Shown here: positions 53,105 to 61,975 of the stretch, in pieces
Numbering within the stretch: the first letter of the stretch is position 1
How the letters are laid out: every line of letters starts with the position of its first letter
From: CAYVOV01 sp964453525
Lineage (GTDB): Bacteria; Chloroflexota; Dehalococcoidia; Dehalococcoidales; UBA2162
Direction of reading: 5' to 3'
NCBI GenBank assembly: GCA_964453525.1
Contig: CAYVOV010000007.1
Span: forward strand, 86,730-150,729
DNA length: 64,000 nt
Notes under the pieces: generated by a model
Seen by the model: the letters and a program-made list of their open reading frames with translations, nothing else
Told to the model about the DNA's origin: nothing
The model's database searches: none
Translations under genes and position numbers: made by a program

Positions 53105-53872
53105 ATGTGGAACCAGATAAATACCGATGAATATGAGGGAATGCTGGCGGAGACAGTTACCCTCACCGGATATAACAACGAAATGATAAATTCTTACTTT
53201 GCCCGTCCGCTCGGGGCGGGACCGTACCCTGGCGTAGTGCTGGTGCATCACATGCCAGGATGGGACGAACTTTACCGGGAGACAACCCGCCGGTTTGCCC
53301 AGCACGGCTACCTGGCCATCTGTCCGAACCTGTACTACCGATATGGACATGGAACGCCGGAGGAAATGTCAGCCAAGGCACGCGAGTATGGCGGAGTGCC
53401 CGACGACTGGGTGGTAGCCGACTGTGAGGCGGCGATGAACTATCTGAAGACGCTGCCGAACAGTAACGGCAGGGTAGGTATCATCGGCGGCTGTTCCGGC
53501 GGCCGGCACGCCTTTCTTGTAGCCTGCCGGGTGAACGGCTTCGATGCCGTGGTGGACTGCTGGGGCGGCAGGATAGTGGCTTCTCCGGAGGAACTGACTC
53601 CACGGACTCCGGTGGCGCCAATCGATTACACCAATGACCTGTCATGCCCCATACTGGGCCTTTTCGGAAATGATGACCAGAATCCCAATCCGGAGCATGT
53701 CAACAGGCTGGAAGAGAAGCTCAAGAAATTCGGGAAGGATTATGAGTTTCACCGCTATGACGGCGCCGGCCACGGCTTCTGGTCCTACGACCGGGCAGCT
53801 TACCGTCCCCAGCAGGCAATGGACGCCTGGGAGAAAGTATTTACCTTCTTTGGCAAGCATCTGCAGCGCTGA
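53105..53872 (+). CDS. Dienelactone hydrolase-family protein
   Basis: The ATG at 53105 follows AAGGAGTAAGCC. A 255-residue alpha/beta hydrolase with Cys as nucleophile in 'GGCSGGRHAF', Asp in 'GNDDQNPNPEH' and His in 'GAGHGFWSYDR', the dienelactone hydrolase triad. 'VLVHHMPGWDELYRE' is the oxyanion region. It hydrolyses a lactone or related ester in the cytoplasm. It is followed after 51 bp by a small gene on the same strand. Confidence 0.92.
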   Translation: MWNQINTDEYEGMLAETVTLTGYNNEMINSYFARPLGAGPYPGVVLVHHMPGWDELYRETTRRFAQHGYLAICPNLYYRYGHGTPEEMSAKAREYGGVPDDWVVADCEAAMNYLKTLPNSNGRVGIIGGCSGGRHAFLVACRVNGFDAVVDCWGGRIVASPEELTPRTPVAPIDYTNDLSCPILGLFGNDDQNPNPEHVNRLEEKLKKFGKDYEFHRYDGAGHGFWSYDRAAYRPQQAMDAWEKVFTFFGKHLQR

Positions 53873-53923
53873 AGAAGCAGCCGGAATAAAAACTGAAGAA
53901 CCCCTAAAGCTACGGGAGGTATT

Positions 53924-54175
53924 ATGCCGTCCTTACAGTATGTCATCGATACTATATGCTCCAGCGTAACGGAAGAGTCCATGTATCAGTTGATTGAGGG
54001 ACAGCTCAGCCAGGGGTCATTCATGATAGACGAGCTCCTCCCCTTAATCCAGAGCCAGGACCGCTCACTCGACCCGGGCAGCGCCAGAATGATTGCCGAA
54101 GCCGCTCTGGAGGGTCTGGCACAGCGCGGCGATTTACGAATGGAAGGTGAACACGTCTACCCGGTGAAATGCTGA
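53924..54175 (+). CDS. Small hypothetical protein, 83 residues
   Basis: A helical protein ('YQLIEGQLSQGSFMIDELL', 'ARMIAEAALEGLAQRGDL') that could be a small winged-helix-type fold; it ends with 'HVYPVKC'. ATG follows CGGGAGGTATT. Family unknown; probably in the transcript of the dienelactone hydrolase. Confidence 0.7.
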   Translation: MPSLQYVIDTICSSVTEESMYQLIEGQLSQGSFMIDELLPLIQSQDRSLDPGSARMIAEAALEGLAQRGDLRMEGEHVYPVKC

Positions 54176-54202
54176 CAGTCATGACCAGTAACCCTCAGCC
54201 CG

Positions 54203-55051
54203 CTAACGTCCAGCTTCAAGGTACTCACCGATGAATGCTTTCAGTCTCTCCTCATATTGCGCGCCTGATGTGATAAAACCGTCGTTATGTATGCCGGTGA
54301 GTTCGAGGAATCTCTTCGGCTCCGGTGCTATCTCAAAAAGCCGCTGCCCGTGGATGAAGGGCATCATTTCATCATCACGACTGTGGATAATCAGAGTGGG
54401 GCAGTTCACCTTGCTTAAACGCTCTGCTGTGTCATACTTGAAACGCAGTATCAATCTGACCGGCATGAACCAGTAAATCCTGGCAGCAATATCAGGAATT
54501 GATGTGAAGGTCGATTCTAAAATGAGTGCCCCCGGAGTATGCCTGGAGGCAAGCCATGAGGCAATCCCACCTCCAAGTGAGCGACTGAAAATAACTATCC
54601 TGTCCGGATTAACCCGACGCTCTTCAACCAGATACCGCCAGGCCGCTTCCGCATCTTTATAGGTTCCCTCCTCGGTGGGCTTCCCCTCGCTCTCACCGTA
54701 ACCCCGGTAGTCGAAGATGAAAACCTCCAGCCCGAGACGGTGAAAGAGCTGGACAGAATCCAGCCGGTGCCCTATATTGCCCGCGTTGCCGTGGCAGAAC
54801 AGGAGCACACCCGGGGAGCCCTCTTTCGGTATGAACCAGCCTGAAAGCCTGAGTCCGTCACCGGTTTCGAAAAAGATGTTTTCGAAGGGCAGCCCGATGC
54901 TGCCCGGGTCCGCCGGTATAATTGGTAAAACAAGATTGGGATAGTAAATGAAACGGGACTGGAAAATGAAGAGATATCCGGCGAATATGATGTAAATACC
55001 AATGAGAATTACAACAATCCAGACAGCTATCATTAAAAGACCTTTCACCAT
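54203..55051 (-). CDS. Membrane-anchored alpha/beta hydrolase
   Basis: A 282-residue protein with an N-terminal membrane helix (residues 5-32) and a hydrolase domain similar to the BEM46 / S33-type family. Ser in 'FSRSLGGGIASWLA' is the nucleophile; Asp in 'HSRDDEMMPF' and His in 'GIHNDGF' follow. The glycine-rich 'FCHGNAGNIGHRL' is the oxyanion loop. It probably acts on a lipid or ester outside or at the membrane face. Convergent with the small gene at 53924. Confidence 0.9.
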   Translation of the reverse strand: MVKGLLMIAVWIVVILIGIYIIFAGYLFIFQSRFIYYPNLVLPIIPADPGSIGLPFENIFFETGDGLRLSGWFIPKEGSPGVLLFCHGNAGNIGHRLDSVQLFHRLGLEVFIFDYRGYGESEGKPTEEGTYKDAEAAWRYLVEERRVNPDRIVIFSRSLGGGIASWLASRHTPGALILESTFTSIPDIAARIYWFMPVRLILRFKYDTAERLSKVNCPTLIIHSRDDEMMPFIHGQRLFEIAPEPKRFLELTGIHNDGFITSGAQYEERLKAFIGEYLEAGR

Positions 55052-55330
55052 CCTTCGCCCGAATGGATTTCCCTGTTACAGTAGTTATGCTTCGATAGCC
55101 TATTCTATTATGGACGACTCTGTCAATGAAATTGTTCCGGGCGCCAATGCCGCCAGTTCCCAGCGGTTTCAGCTGCATATGTACGGGGGAGGGAGAGTAA
55201 GGCTGTGTCAGATTCTTACTATGGTGCTCAGTCCAATAGGCCAGCATGTGCCAGCCCACATGCTGTAAATCAACAATTGAATATAGAGTCAGTAATATAG
55301 CTAGGGCATGTCAGAATAGACCTGTTTCAT

Positions 55331-55364
55331 AGCGGCAGCCCTGATGATTGTCGGGGCTGCCGCT
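55331..55364. other. Hairpin between hydrolase and secreted-protein genes
   Basis: AGCGGCAGCCC and GGGCTGCCGCT (11 bp) with a 12-base loop. No T-tract on either side; it may still limit transcription from the secreted-protein gene at 55440. Confidence 0.55.
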
Positions 55365-55439
55365 AAAGGGACATTTGAATCCTAAAACTCATTAACTGCT
55401 GTACGTGCGTTTAGGTATTACCCGTATTACTTCATTCTA

Positions 55440-56324
55440 TTAATAGGGTATCTCCGTTGGAGGTGGCCTGTTAAAGTACTCGGCTAAATCACCAGGTCCT
55501 TGGTATGGTTCTTCCTGTACAGTTACAACTGCCCAGATTCTGTCGTTGCCTGCAGGTGGGCTGATGGGTAATGTGACCCGGGCTACACCTTTACCATCTC
55601 CATCTGTCTCGAATTTATATCCCCAATAATTACTAGCATCTGGATTCGGCGGAGACGGATACGGCGGTGGTGTATAATGCACACTGACACCAATACCATA
55701 TGATGTATTAGGTTCACCACTAAGCATTCTAACTTCAACGATAAGTGCCTCCGGTGGTCCGGTATACCCCGCAACAATTTTGTGAAGGACCTTGCCTGCA
55801 ACAACCCACTCAGGGTCGGTTCCAGTTTTTACTAAATCCTTCCACACAACTTGTGAAGGAAGTACGAAGCCGGTAAACATTAAGCTCTGAGGAACACCCG
55901 GTTGTATTGCGTAAAATGCTGGCAAAACGATTCTTCGAGGAGCTTCAAATGGTGGGGGGTCCATTCCAGGTGGTGGAGGTGAATCATCTAGTCCTGTAAG
56001 AATGAATGACTTTTCACAATTTCCATTTTCATCAAGAGTCATTTCGCCTAAAGTTACGACCACAGGAGACAAGGCCCATCCATAGGCTATTCTGATAGTA
56101 TAGGTTGCGCCAGGACTATCAGGATTCTGTATATCGACCGTTGCCTCGTAACCACCGCCGTATATCTTAACCTCGCCTCTAATGACAGGACCATCCGGAG
56201 TATCCTGAATAAGTGCTTCCTCATACAGTACGTCTCTGTCATCTTTTGCGCTGACTGTAGCTGTCGTGGCTAATGTGGTAGTCACCAGTGCCACAACGAT
56301 TAATATTGTGATCAGCTTTTTCAT
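55440..56324 (-). CDS. Secreted protein of unknown function
   Basis: A 294-residue precursor with a signal peptide (residues 1-26, Lys-Lys start, hydrophobic core, 'TVSAKDD' cleavage region). The mature part is beta-rich with many Pro and Gly ('DSPPPPGMDPPPFEAP', 'VHYTPPPYPSPPNPDASN') and no cysteines besides one. An Ig-like fold is likely but not proved. ATG follows AGGAGATGAA. No recognised domain. Confidence 0.78.
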   Translation of the reverse strand: MKKLITILIVVALVTTTLATTATVSAKDDRDVLYEEALIQDTPDGPVIRGEVKIYGGGYEATVDIQNPDSPGATYTIRIAYGWALSPVVVTLGEMTLDENGNCEKSFILTGLDDSPPPPGMDPPPFEAPRRIVLPAFYAIQPGVPQSLMFTGFVLPSQVVWKDLVKTGTDPEWVVAGKVLHKIVAGYTGPPEALIVEVRMLSGEPNTSYGIGVSVHYTPPPYPSPPNPDASNYWGYKFETDGDGKGVARVTLPISPPAGNDRIWAVVTVQEEPYQGPGDLAEYFNRPPPTEIPY

Positions 56325-56448
56325 TTCATCTCCTTATCAATTTTTTTATAGTTTATACAGGAACTTAATATTTAATTGTATTTCTCCATAGGCGCTACCC
56401 CCTACTTTCTACTCAGTTGACCAGACGAAAAGAGCATCTGTAATCACC

Positions 56449-56484
56449 CTAACTAGCGATTTCAAATGCCCATTGTTTCATCAT
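56449..56484 (-). CDS. Possible 11-residue peptide
   Basis: ATG ATG AAA ... TAG encodes 11 residues (start 'MMKQWAFEIAS') and follows a perfect TAAGGAGGTG at 5 bases. The strong site makes translation credible, perhaps as a leader peptide for the secreted protein 125 bp downstream, but it may also be the eroded start of a lost gene. Confidence 0.3.
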   Translation of the reverse strand: MMKQWAFEIAS

Positions 56485-56687
56485 ATTCACCTCCTTATGG
56501 AAGAAGATACAAGATGGTTAGGGTTTATTTTGTTGCGGTTTCACAAATTGTGACCAAGAATCTATTTTTCTAATGAAGATTTATCCAAATTATCTTATAG
56601 GGCGTCATAGTTTGTATGTCAGAATCGTCTTAATTATTTGTAGGATATTTCTTATTCTGAACGTACTCCTCTTACGCAAAATATTGA

Positions 56688-56735
56688 GGGCACCATTAAT
56701 CACCAATCATGGTGATTAATGGTGCCCTTTTGTTT
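56688..56735 (+). terminator. Strong hairpin with T-tract and no evident gene upstream
   Basis: An 18-bp perfect stem (56688-56705 with 56710-56727), 4-base loop, followed by TTTTGTTT on the plus strand. No plus-strand gene lies before it for more than 2.5 kb, so it may end an unannotated RNA, or serve the minus-strand gene at 56976. Confidence 0.75.
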
Positions 56736-56975
56736 CACCTTATAACCTCCTATACAAGAAGGCGTGAGATAGTCAAAATTAATCTTGCATAATTAGCTAC
56801 TCAGCTTAATTCCTTGGTGAATAGATGTCAATAGCTGAAAAACGAATGATCTTGGTGAGCTTGTGGAGTATTGGCCAACTTGGGCAGAAATAAACTAGCT
56901 CCTCGAACGAGTTAAAAGACAGAACTTTTAGGGCGGTGTTTAAGATGCCAACAAGCCAGAGTCATTGCCGCCTCA

Positions 56976-58091
56976 CTAAGGTTCATAGACGGTAATATCG
57001 TAATCCAATCTATCTAGCCAAGAAGTAGTCTGAGGGTAGTTGTCGATGAGCTCTGTTGTTTTGTGCCAGCGCTGGTTGCTTTTGACCGTTTTGAGAAGGC
57101 AGGTGGCGAGCCATTCTTTGACCTCGCCCTTTTTGCCGAGAGAAGAGTGAATTCGTTGACTAATCTGTAATGAGCTGTCGCTGGTGACATATTGCCCATC
57201 CTGAGGCCACTTGACGCTCTCCGGTGATGTGCCACTCAGCCAGGAGTTGATGGCGGCGGCGTAGGCAAGAATATTCTCCTGAACAAAACCGTGTTGTTCA
57301 AACAACCGTCTTTCTTCACCGAAGGTACCAGTGCAGATAAGGGCAGCACTAATGAGCATCACAGAACAGCACTGGCACTTCGGTATATCACGACTTGCTC
57401 CCTCACAATTGAAGCAATTAAAGGGGCGGGCAGGAGTATTTATTACTGATTCACCTTTGGTCTTGATACATTGTTCGCGGCAGAGTTCTCTGATGGCAAC
57501 TATTGAGGGATCTTGGGGGTTAAGTGTAGAAATGAGTTTCTCTACAAAGGATATCTTGTTATCTGTGGGTTGGCCAAGAAAGCCAGAGACCATGGAATCT
57601 ATGGCATCTTCTTGGGGGGACTGTACCAACCACTTGTTGAGGGCTCGAAGATACCCCGCCAAGGATTCTTTCCGCTGGTCATTGAGGGTTTGAGAATCAT
57701 GGTAGTTGAGGGTTTCGAGCAAAGCGCGGCCTTCACAGCCTAACCTTACTGGTTTTGAAAAGCGGCCGGCACCGATTTCCCCACAGAGGATGTCAATACT
57801 TTGTGGAAAGAGAGGATGGAATCGGCAGAATTCCGCCATCTGGGCGCGGAAAAGGCGGTGGTCGTCAGTCAGACTGCTCAGCCTGGTCTGCATTTTATTA
57901 ATTGCTTTAACCTCATCGTCCCAGGTCTGGGGGTTGTCCGAGAGGGTGATGTTCCACCAGAGGTTCCAGATACCACCTTTGGAACCAGGGACAATTTCAC
58001 CTTGATGGCCATATTCGGCACCACTACCGAGGTCAATTACGATTTCAAAACCAGCGGGTACATAGAGGTAAGGAAACAATTTAGTGCTCAT
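56976..58091 (-). CDS. Hypothetical protein, 371 residues, with a cysteine cluster
   Basis: A soluble protein without signal peptide. The middle contains 'RPFNCFNCEGASRDIPKCQCC', where five Cys lie within 20 residues, as a Zn site would. The N-terminal half has many Trp and charged residues. I do not recognise the family. ATG follows GAGGACAG. The gene is preceded at 118 bp by tRNA-Asn on the same strand. Confidence 0.75.
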   Translation of the reverse strand: MSTKLFPYLYVPAGFEIVIDLGSGAEYGHQGEIVPGSKGGIWNLWWNITLSDNPQTWDDEVKAINKMQTRLSSLTDDHRLFRAQMAEFCRFHPLFPQSIDILCGEIGAGRFSKPVRLGCEGRALLETLNYHDSQTLNDQRKESLAGYLRALNKWLVQSPQEDAIDSMVSGFLGQPTDNKISFVEKLISTLNPQDPSIVAIRELCREQCIKTKGESVINTPARPFNCFNCEGASRDIPKCQCCSVMLISAALICTGTFGEERRLFEQHGFVQENILAYAAAINSWLSGTSPESVKWPQDGQYVTSDSSLQISQRIHSSLGKKGEVKEWLATCLLKTVKSNQRWHKTTELIDNYPQTTSWLDRLDYDITVYEP

Positions 58092-58208
58092 CTGTCCTCA
58101 TTGTAAAGCTGCTCTGTGGTTTTGCCTGTTCTCCTCTCGATTTCTTCCCTCACACTTACCTATAAATGGGTCAACCGTAACAGAGGAAGTCCTGCATATT
58201 GATAAACC

Positions 58209-58283
58209 TGGCTCCCCGGGCTGGACTCGAACCAACAACCTAGCGGTTAACAGCCGCCCGCTCTACCATTGAGCTACCGGGGA
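58209..58283 (-). tRNA. tRNA-Asn (anticodon GTT)
   Basis: Full cloverleaf on the minus strand: acceptor TCCCCGG/CCGGGGA, D-arm GCTC/GAGC, anticodon loop CTGTTAA, T-arm with TTCGAGT, and encoded CCA. The T-stem has one G-T pair. Confidence 0.97.
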
Positions 58284-58477
58284 ATATTTCACCCTGAGGA
58301 TTGGCTGGGGTACGTCAATAATTATCGCCTTTCCAGGCGCTTTAGTCAAGCTCACCACAACCTAAGAGCTACTGTGGACTTCCGCCGGGAATACGGAGTA
58401 TTCAGGCAAGCCCGCCCAGGCTGGCTGTGTCTTACTCAGGGTAGCCATTCACCTGCTCCGGCTCAAGACCCCGCGCC

Positions 58478-58908
58478 TTAAAGGTACCTGTCTCTCAACT
58501 CCCTTTTAAGAATCTTGCCGGAGGGGTTCTTCGGCAGGGAATCGACAAACTCCACCGATTTCGGCGTCTTGAATCGGGCAAGGTTCTTTTTACAGAAGTC
58601 GATAAGCCCCTGCTCGGTAGCACTGGCTCCTGCTTCAGTGCCACTACGGCGTGGACCTTTTCCACCCAGTACGGGTCTGGAAGACCGATTACCGCCGCCT
58701 CGTAAACGTCGGCGTACTCAAGGCAGTTATATGACAGGATACTTATTGTATCGCCCTTCTTCATCCCCAAAGATTGCAGGGCGTGTATAAGGCTGTTGAC
58801 ACGGGTGTTAAACTGGGAAAAGGTTATTCCTTCGGAATTGTAGGCAAAAGCTTCCCGGTCTGGATATAAAAGGGCATTTCTGTAGATGACATCGGCATAG
58901 GTACCCAT
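58478..58908 (-). pseudogene. Remnant of an acyl-CoA synthetase
   Basis: From the ATG at 58908 ('MGTYADVIYRNALLYPDRE') the frame has the N-terminal part of an AMP-forming ligase, then jumps straight to a C-terminal segment ('VIGLPDPYWVEKVHAVVAL'), so about 330 residues with the ATP site are missing. A frameshift near 58635 then gives the C-terminal end in another frame ('SLPKNPSGKILKRELRD'), with the conserved Lys, up to TAA at 58478. It cannot be active. Confidence 0.85.
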
Positions 58909-58998
58909 GTTATAGCGGCACAATTCTTTCAGAATGAAATTATCAGCCCTCGTACAACACCTCACCTCGATATGGTAGCAAGCCTCAGGTGGTCAAAC

Positions 58999-59072
58999 TG
59001 GCTGCCGAGCCAGGATTCGAACCTGGGCTAGAGGATCCAAAGTCCCCTGTGCTACCACTACACAACTCGGCA
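58999..59072 (-). tRNA. tRNA-Gln (anticodon TTG)
   Basis: Minus strand: acceptor TGCCGAG/CTCGGCA, anticodon stem GGGGA/TCCTC with one G-T pair, loop CTTTGGA, T-loop TTCGAATC, and encoded CCA. Confidence 0.96.
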
Positions 59073-59250
59073 GTATTGCTTGAATTATAGCTATTGTGGC
59101 TGTCTGAGTCAAAATTATCCCACCTACCAATGCATACCATCTCAGTTACGGACAACAGATTCAGAAGTTCTTAAACAGTTCTCATACAGGCAGTGCATTC
59201 AACTTTCATCAATCTTTCATATAATTTTCCTAGTTTATACATTTTACGCA

Positions 59251-59279
59251 TTGACATATTTTACCTGATAGATTATAAA
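59251..59279 (+). promoter_or_regulatory. Predicted strong promoter of the PKD-domain protein
   Basis: TTGACA, 17 bases, TATAAA in the 410-bp gap 59073-59482. The leader would be about 197 bases. No other element is seen in the gap. Confidence 0.65.
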
Positions 59280-59482
59280 TTGCGGTGATTAGATACATTA
59301 AAATGGGGATGATTCTTATCCGAGTTTTGATTTTTCTTTAATATCAGTCCCGGATTCATTCATCGTTATCTCTGAAGAAGTCCGATAGACTGTTACTTAC
59401 TTGTCACGCGAATTCTTAAAGAAGGGAGATGATAAATCAGAACATAGCTTATTAATAATTCAAGAAAAAAGGAGAGAGACTA

Positions 59483-61123
59483 ATGAATATTATTAAAAAG
59501 ATACTTACCATAAGCCTGGCTCTGGTAATTGCTAGCTCGTTTGGAGCGGCCTTACTTGTCATGCCGGACATGGTGGCGGCAGCCGGGCCGGAAAATGACC
59601 TGGGGACTGTTCCTCCGCCGCCTTCCGGAAGTGGCGGAGTGGTATATAACTCCCCGAGTTTTGAACAGACCATAGACCACGGTGATGGTACGTATACCTT
59701 CGAACAGCAGGTCGATGAAAACAGCTCACCTCCGCACTGGGTTAGCCCGGGGAGTTACGGATTTGAAATTTATAGCTGGTATGACGAGGATTATGGATGG
59801 ATGCATGACTTCCCTAACTATGCCGACCCCGGTTTGTTAATAACGTCGGCCACATTGACGATTCGCGCCTGGGACGTAGACTCAGAAGTCTCGCATGGGT
59901 ATTATGGAGAATTTGATGGCGTTTTCGGTGACGGGGTTTATCTTAATCCCCAGTACCTTCAGGGAACCAACGAAAATTGGTCAGTGACCATATTCGATGT
60001 TGACCCCAACTCACTCCTCGATGGCGAACTGGACATCTGGCTGGACATTGATATGCACCATACTGAAGACTGGTGGGCTACTACCGTCGATTACAGCTAT
60101 CTGACTGTAAACTACACCTATTCTACAAATTCACCTCCCTACCAGCCAACTCTCGCACGTTCTCCGGCAGGCTGTGTCTATGACGGCGATGATCTGGTAG
60201 TAACGGTAACCGGACCCACTCCCGCCGATCTTGATGGTGATACGGTAACCTATGAGTACAGATGGCTCGTGGATACCGGTACGGGATTCTATGTGGACGA
60301 CGAATTCGCCGGGAGGGGCGACCACACTGGCAATACTGTCCCAGCCGCCGATACTCAGAATGGTGACAAGTGGAAAGTGGAAGTAACGCCAGTAGATGAG
60401 CATGGCACACACGGAACAAAGAACAGCGTGGCCTTTACCGAAATAGGGTCCTGCCTGTCTCCACCTATTGCCGATGCTGGTTCCGACCAGACGCTTTGTC
60501 CGGGAATTGTGACACTTGATGGCTCAGCTTCTTATGACTCGGACGGAACTATCATCTCTTACCTGTGGGAGCTCTGGGATGGTGCTACCTGGAATACCAT
60601 CGGCAGCGCCGCGGTAATCGATTACAACTTTGCCACCGTTGGAATCTACAGTGTACGACTCACTGTAGAAGACAATGACGGTCTTACTGATGAAGCCCTG
60701 GTCTACGTGACCGTTGAGCAGTGTATTCCAGACGCAGACATCTGCCCCGATGAGTACCGCTGGTCAACGCTAGCTTCGCCTGTCTACGAATGGGATCCGT
60801 TCCCTCTGCTCTTCAGGAGCTGGAACCAGGTAAAACTAATCAATAACGGGCCGGGTGATGTTTTCAGCGTTACTGCCACAATTACCTGCGCTCCGCTGAA
60901 TGTTAACATTGTCGATGGTAACCTTACCTTTGGTGATATTTCGGAGGGAGGCGGCGCCTGGAGTATTGACGACTTCGTTTTGGAGACCGATATGACCAAT
61001 CCACAGGACCCGAATAAGGGAATATGCTGGACGATTGAGTATGATGACGCCTCCGGGGTTCATCATGTGCTTAGAAATGTTGCCAAGTTCTGTGGTGAAG
61101 AATGCAGTAACATTTGCCCGTAG
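59483..61123 (+). CDS. Secreted protein with PKD domain
   Basis: A 546-residue precursor. Residues 1-34 are a signal peptide. Residues 95-215 are a beta domain ('SATLTIRAWDVDSE', 'LLDGELDIWLDIDMHH'). Residues 215-325 resemble a cadherin/Ig-like module ('GPTPADLDGDTVTYEYRW'). Residues 328-415 are a PKD domain with 'DAGSDQTLCPG' and 'SYDSDGTIISYLWE'. The rest is an Ig-like domain ('NNGPGDVFSVTATI'). No enzyme motif; a surface or matrix protein is inferred. ATG follows AAAAGGAGAGAG. Confidence 0.87.
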   Translation: MNIIKKILTISLALVIASSFGAALLVMPDMVAAAGPENDLGTVPPPPSGSGGVVYNSPSFEQTIDHGDGTYTFEQQVDENSSPPHWVSPGSYGFEIYSWYDEDYGWMHDFPNYADPGLLITSATLTIRAWDVDSEVSHGYYGEFDGVFGDGVYLNPQYLQGTNENWSVTIFDVDPNSLLDGELDIWLDIDMHHTEDWWATTVDYSYLTVNYTYSTNSPPYQPTLARSPAGCVYDGDDLVVTVTGPTPADLDGDTVTYEYRWLVDTGTGFYVDDEFAGRGDHTGNTVPAADTQNGDKWKVEVTPVDEHGTHGTKNSVAFTEIGSCLSPPIADAGSDQTLCPGIVTLDGSASYDSDGTIISYLWELWDGATWNTIGSAAVIDYNFATVGIYSVRLTVEDNDGLTDEALVYVTVEQCIPDADICPDEYRWSTLASPVYEWDPFPLLFRSWNQVKLINNGPGDVFSVTATITCAPLNVNIVDGNLTFGDISEGGGAWSIDDFVLETDMTNPQDPNKGICWTIEYDDASGVHHVLRNVAKFCGEECSNICP

Positions 61124-61151
61124 TAATTTGATAATCCAGCGTGGATTTCAA

Positions 61152-61191
61152 GGGGAGCAGGAATATTGATTTTTTCCTGCTCCCCCTTTTT
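61152..61191 (+). terminator. Rho-independent terminator of the PKD-protein gene
   Basis: GGGGAGCAGGAA and TTCCTGCTCCCC (12 bp) followed by CTTTTT. Confidence 0.9.
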
Positions 61192-61367
61192 ATAAAAAAT
61201 AGTATACTATTTGGATGATTTACCTGGTGTTCGCTATATGGGTGACGATTCGGTGGCTGAAGGAGACATGGTAGCATTCCTTTTCAACCCGGCAGGCGCC
61301 GACCGGAGTGACATAGTGAACGGTGCGCGTAGGGACAAACACTCTCCCATTATGATAGCTTTTTCAG

Positions 61368-61456
61368 TGGTGCCGAAGGTCGGACTCGAACCGACATGGG
61401 GGTCGCCCCCCAACAGTTTTTGAGACTGCCGCGTCTACCTATTCCGCCACTTCGGC
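61368..61456 (-). tRNA. tRNA-Leu (anticodon CAA)
   Basis: Minus strand: acceptor GCCGAAG/CTTCGGC, anticodon loop CTCAAAA, long variable arm (GGGGG/CCCCC), T-loop TTCGAGT, encoded CCA. Confidence 0.96.
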
Positions 61457-61508
61457 TCGTTCAAACCCTGGTTGTCGGAGACTTCAGTGTTTTTAGAACA
61501 AATATATC

Positions 61509-61595
61509 TGGTGCCGAGGGGGAGATTTGAACTCCCACGAGCTTTCGCTCACTACCCCCTCAAGATAGCGTGTCTACCGATTCCACCACCTCGGC
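61509..61595 (-). tRNA. tRNA-Leu (anticodon GAG)
   Basis: Minus strand: acceptor GCCGAGG/CCTCGGC, anticodon stem CTATC/GGTAG, loop TTGAGGG, long variable arm with GAGC/GCTC, encoded CCA. Confidence 0.94.
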
Positions 61596-61600
61596 ATAAC

Positions 61601-61676
61601 TGGCAGGAGTGCGAGGACTCGAACCCCGGACCGGCGGTTTTGGAGACCGCTGCTCTACCAACTGAGCTACACTCCT
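61601..61676 (-). tRNA. tRNA-Trp (anticodon CCA)
   Basis: Minus strand: acceptor AGGAGTG/CACTCCT, anticodon stem GCGGT/ACCGC, loop CTCCAAA, T-loop TTCGAGT, encoded CCA. It begins the three-tRNA group Trp-Leu-Leu on one strand. Confidence 0.97.
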
Positions 61677-61975
61677 GTGAAGCTTATTCTAACATATTTT
61701 AGTTGCTAAAAGAGGATTTATTACCAATCCTTCTTTAAAAACCTCAGTACCCCGTTCATTATACTTTTTGGTAAAAGCCATGTCAAAGCTACTTGCCGCG
61801 GTTGCTTGAGGTCACAGAACTGCGTAAGAACAGGCACCAGGCGTTATCAACATACTGGAAGGACCCGACTTTTTCTGGATAATCTTTGGATTTGCCTGGT
61901 AGTAGCCGTTTATTTAGTGAAAGTTAAGTGAAGGCAAGGGGGGAATAGACTTCAGAAGGCTAACTGGAAATACGG

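Larger units (their letters stand above)
56325..56975. other. 650-bp gap between the secreted protein and the unknown 371-residue gene
   Basis: It holds a strong hairpin at 56688-56735 and a very short frame at 56449-56484. The rest is A+T-rich without a credible gene. Confidence 0.5.
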
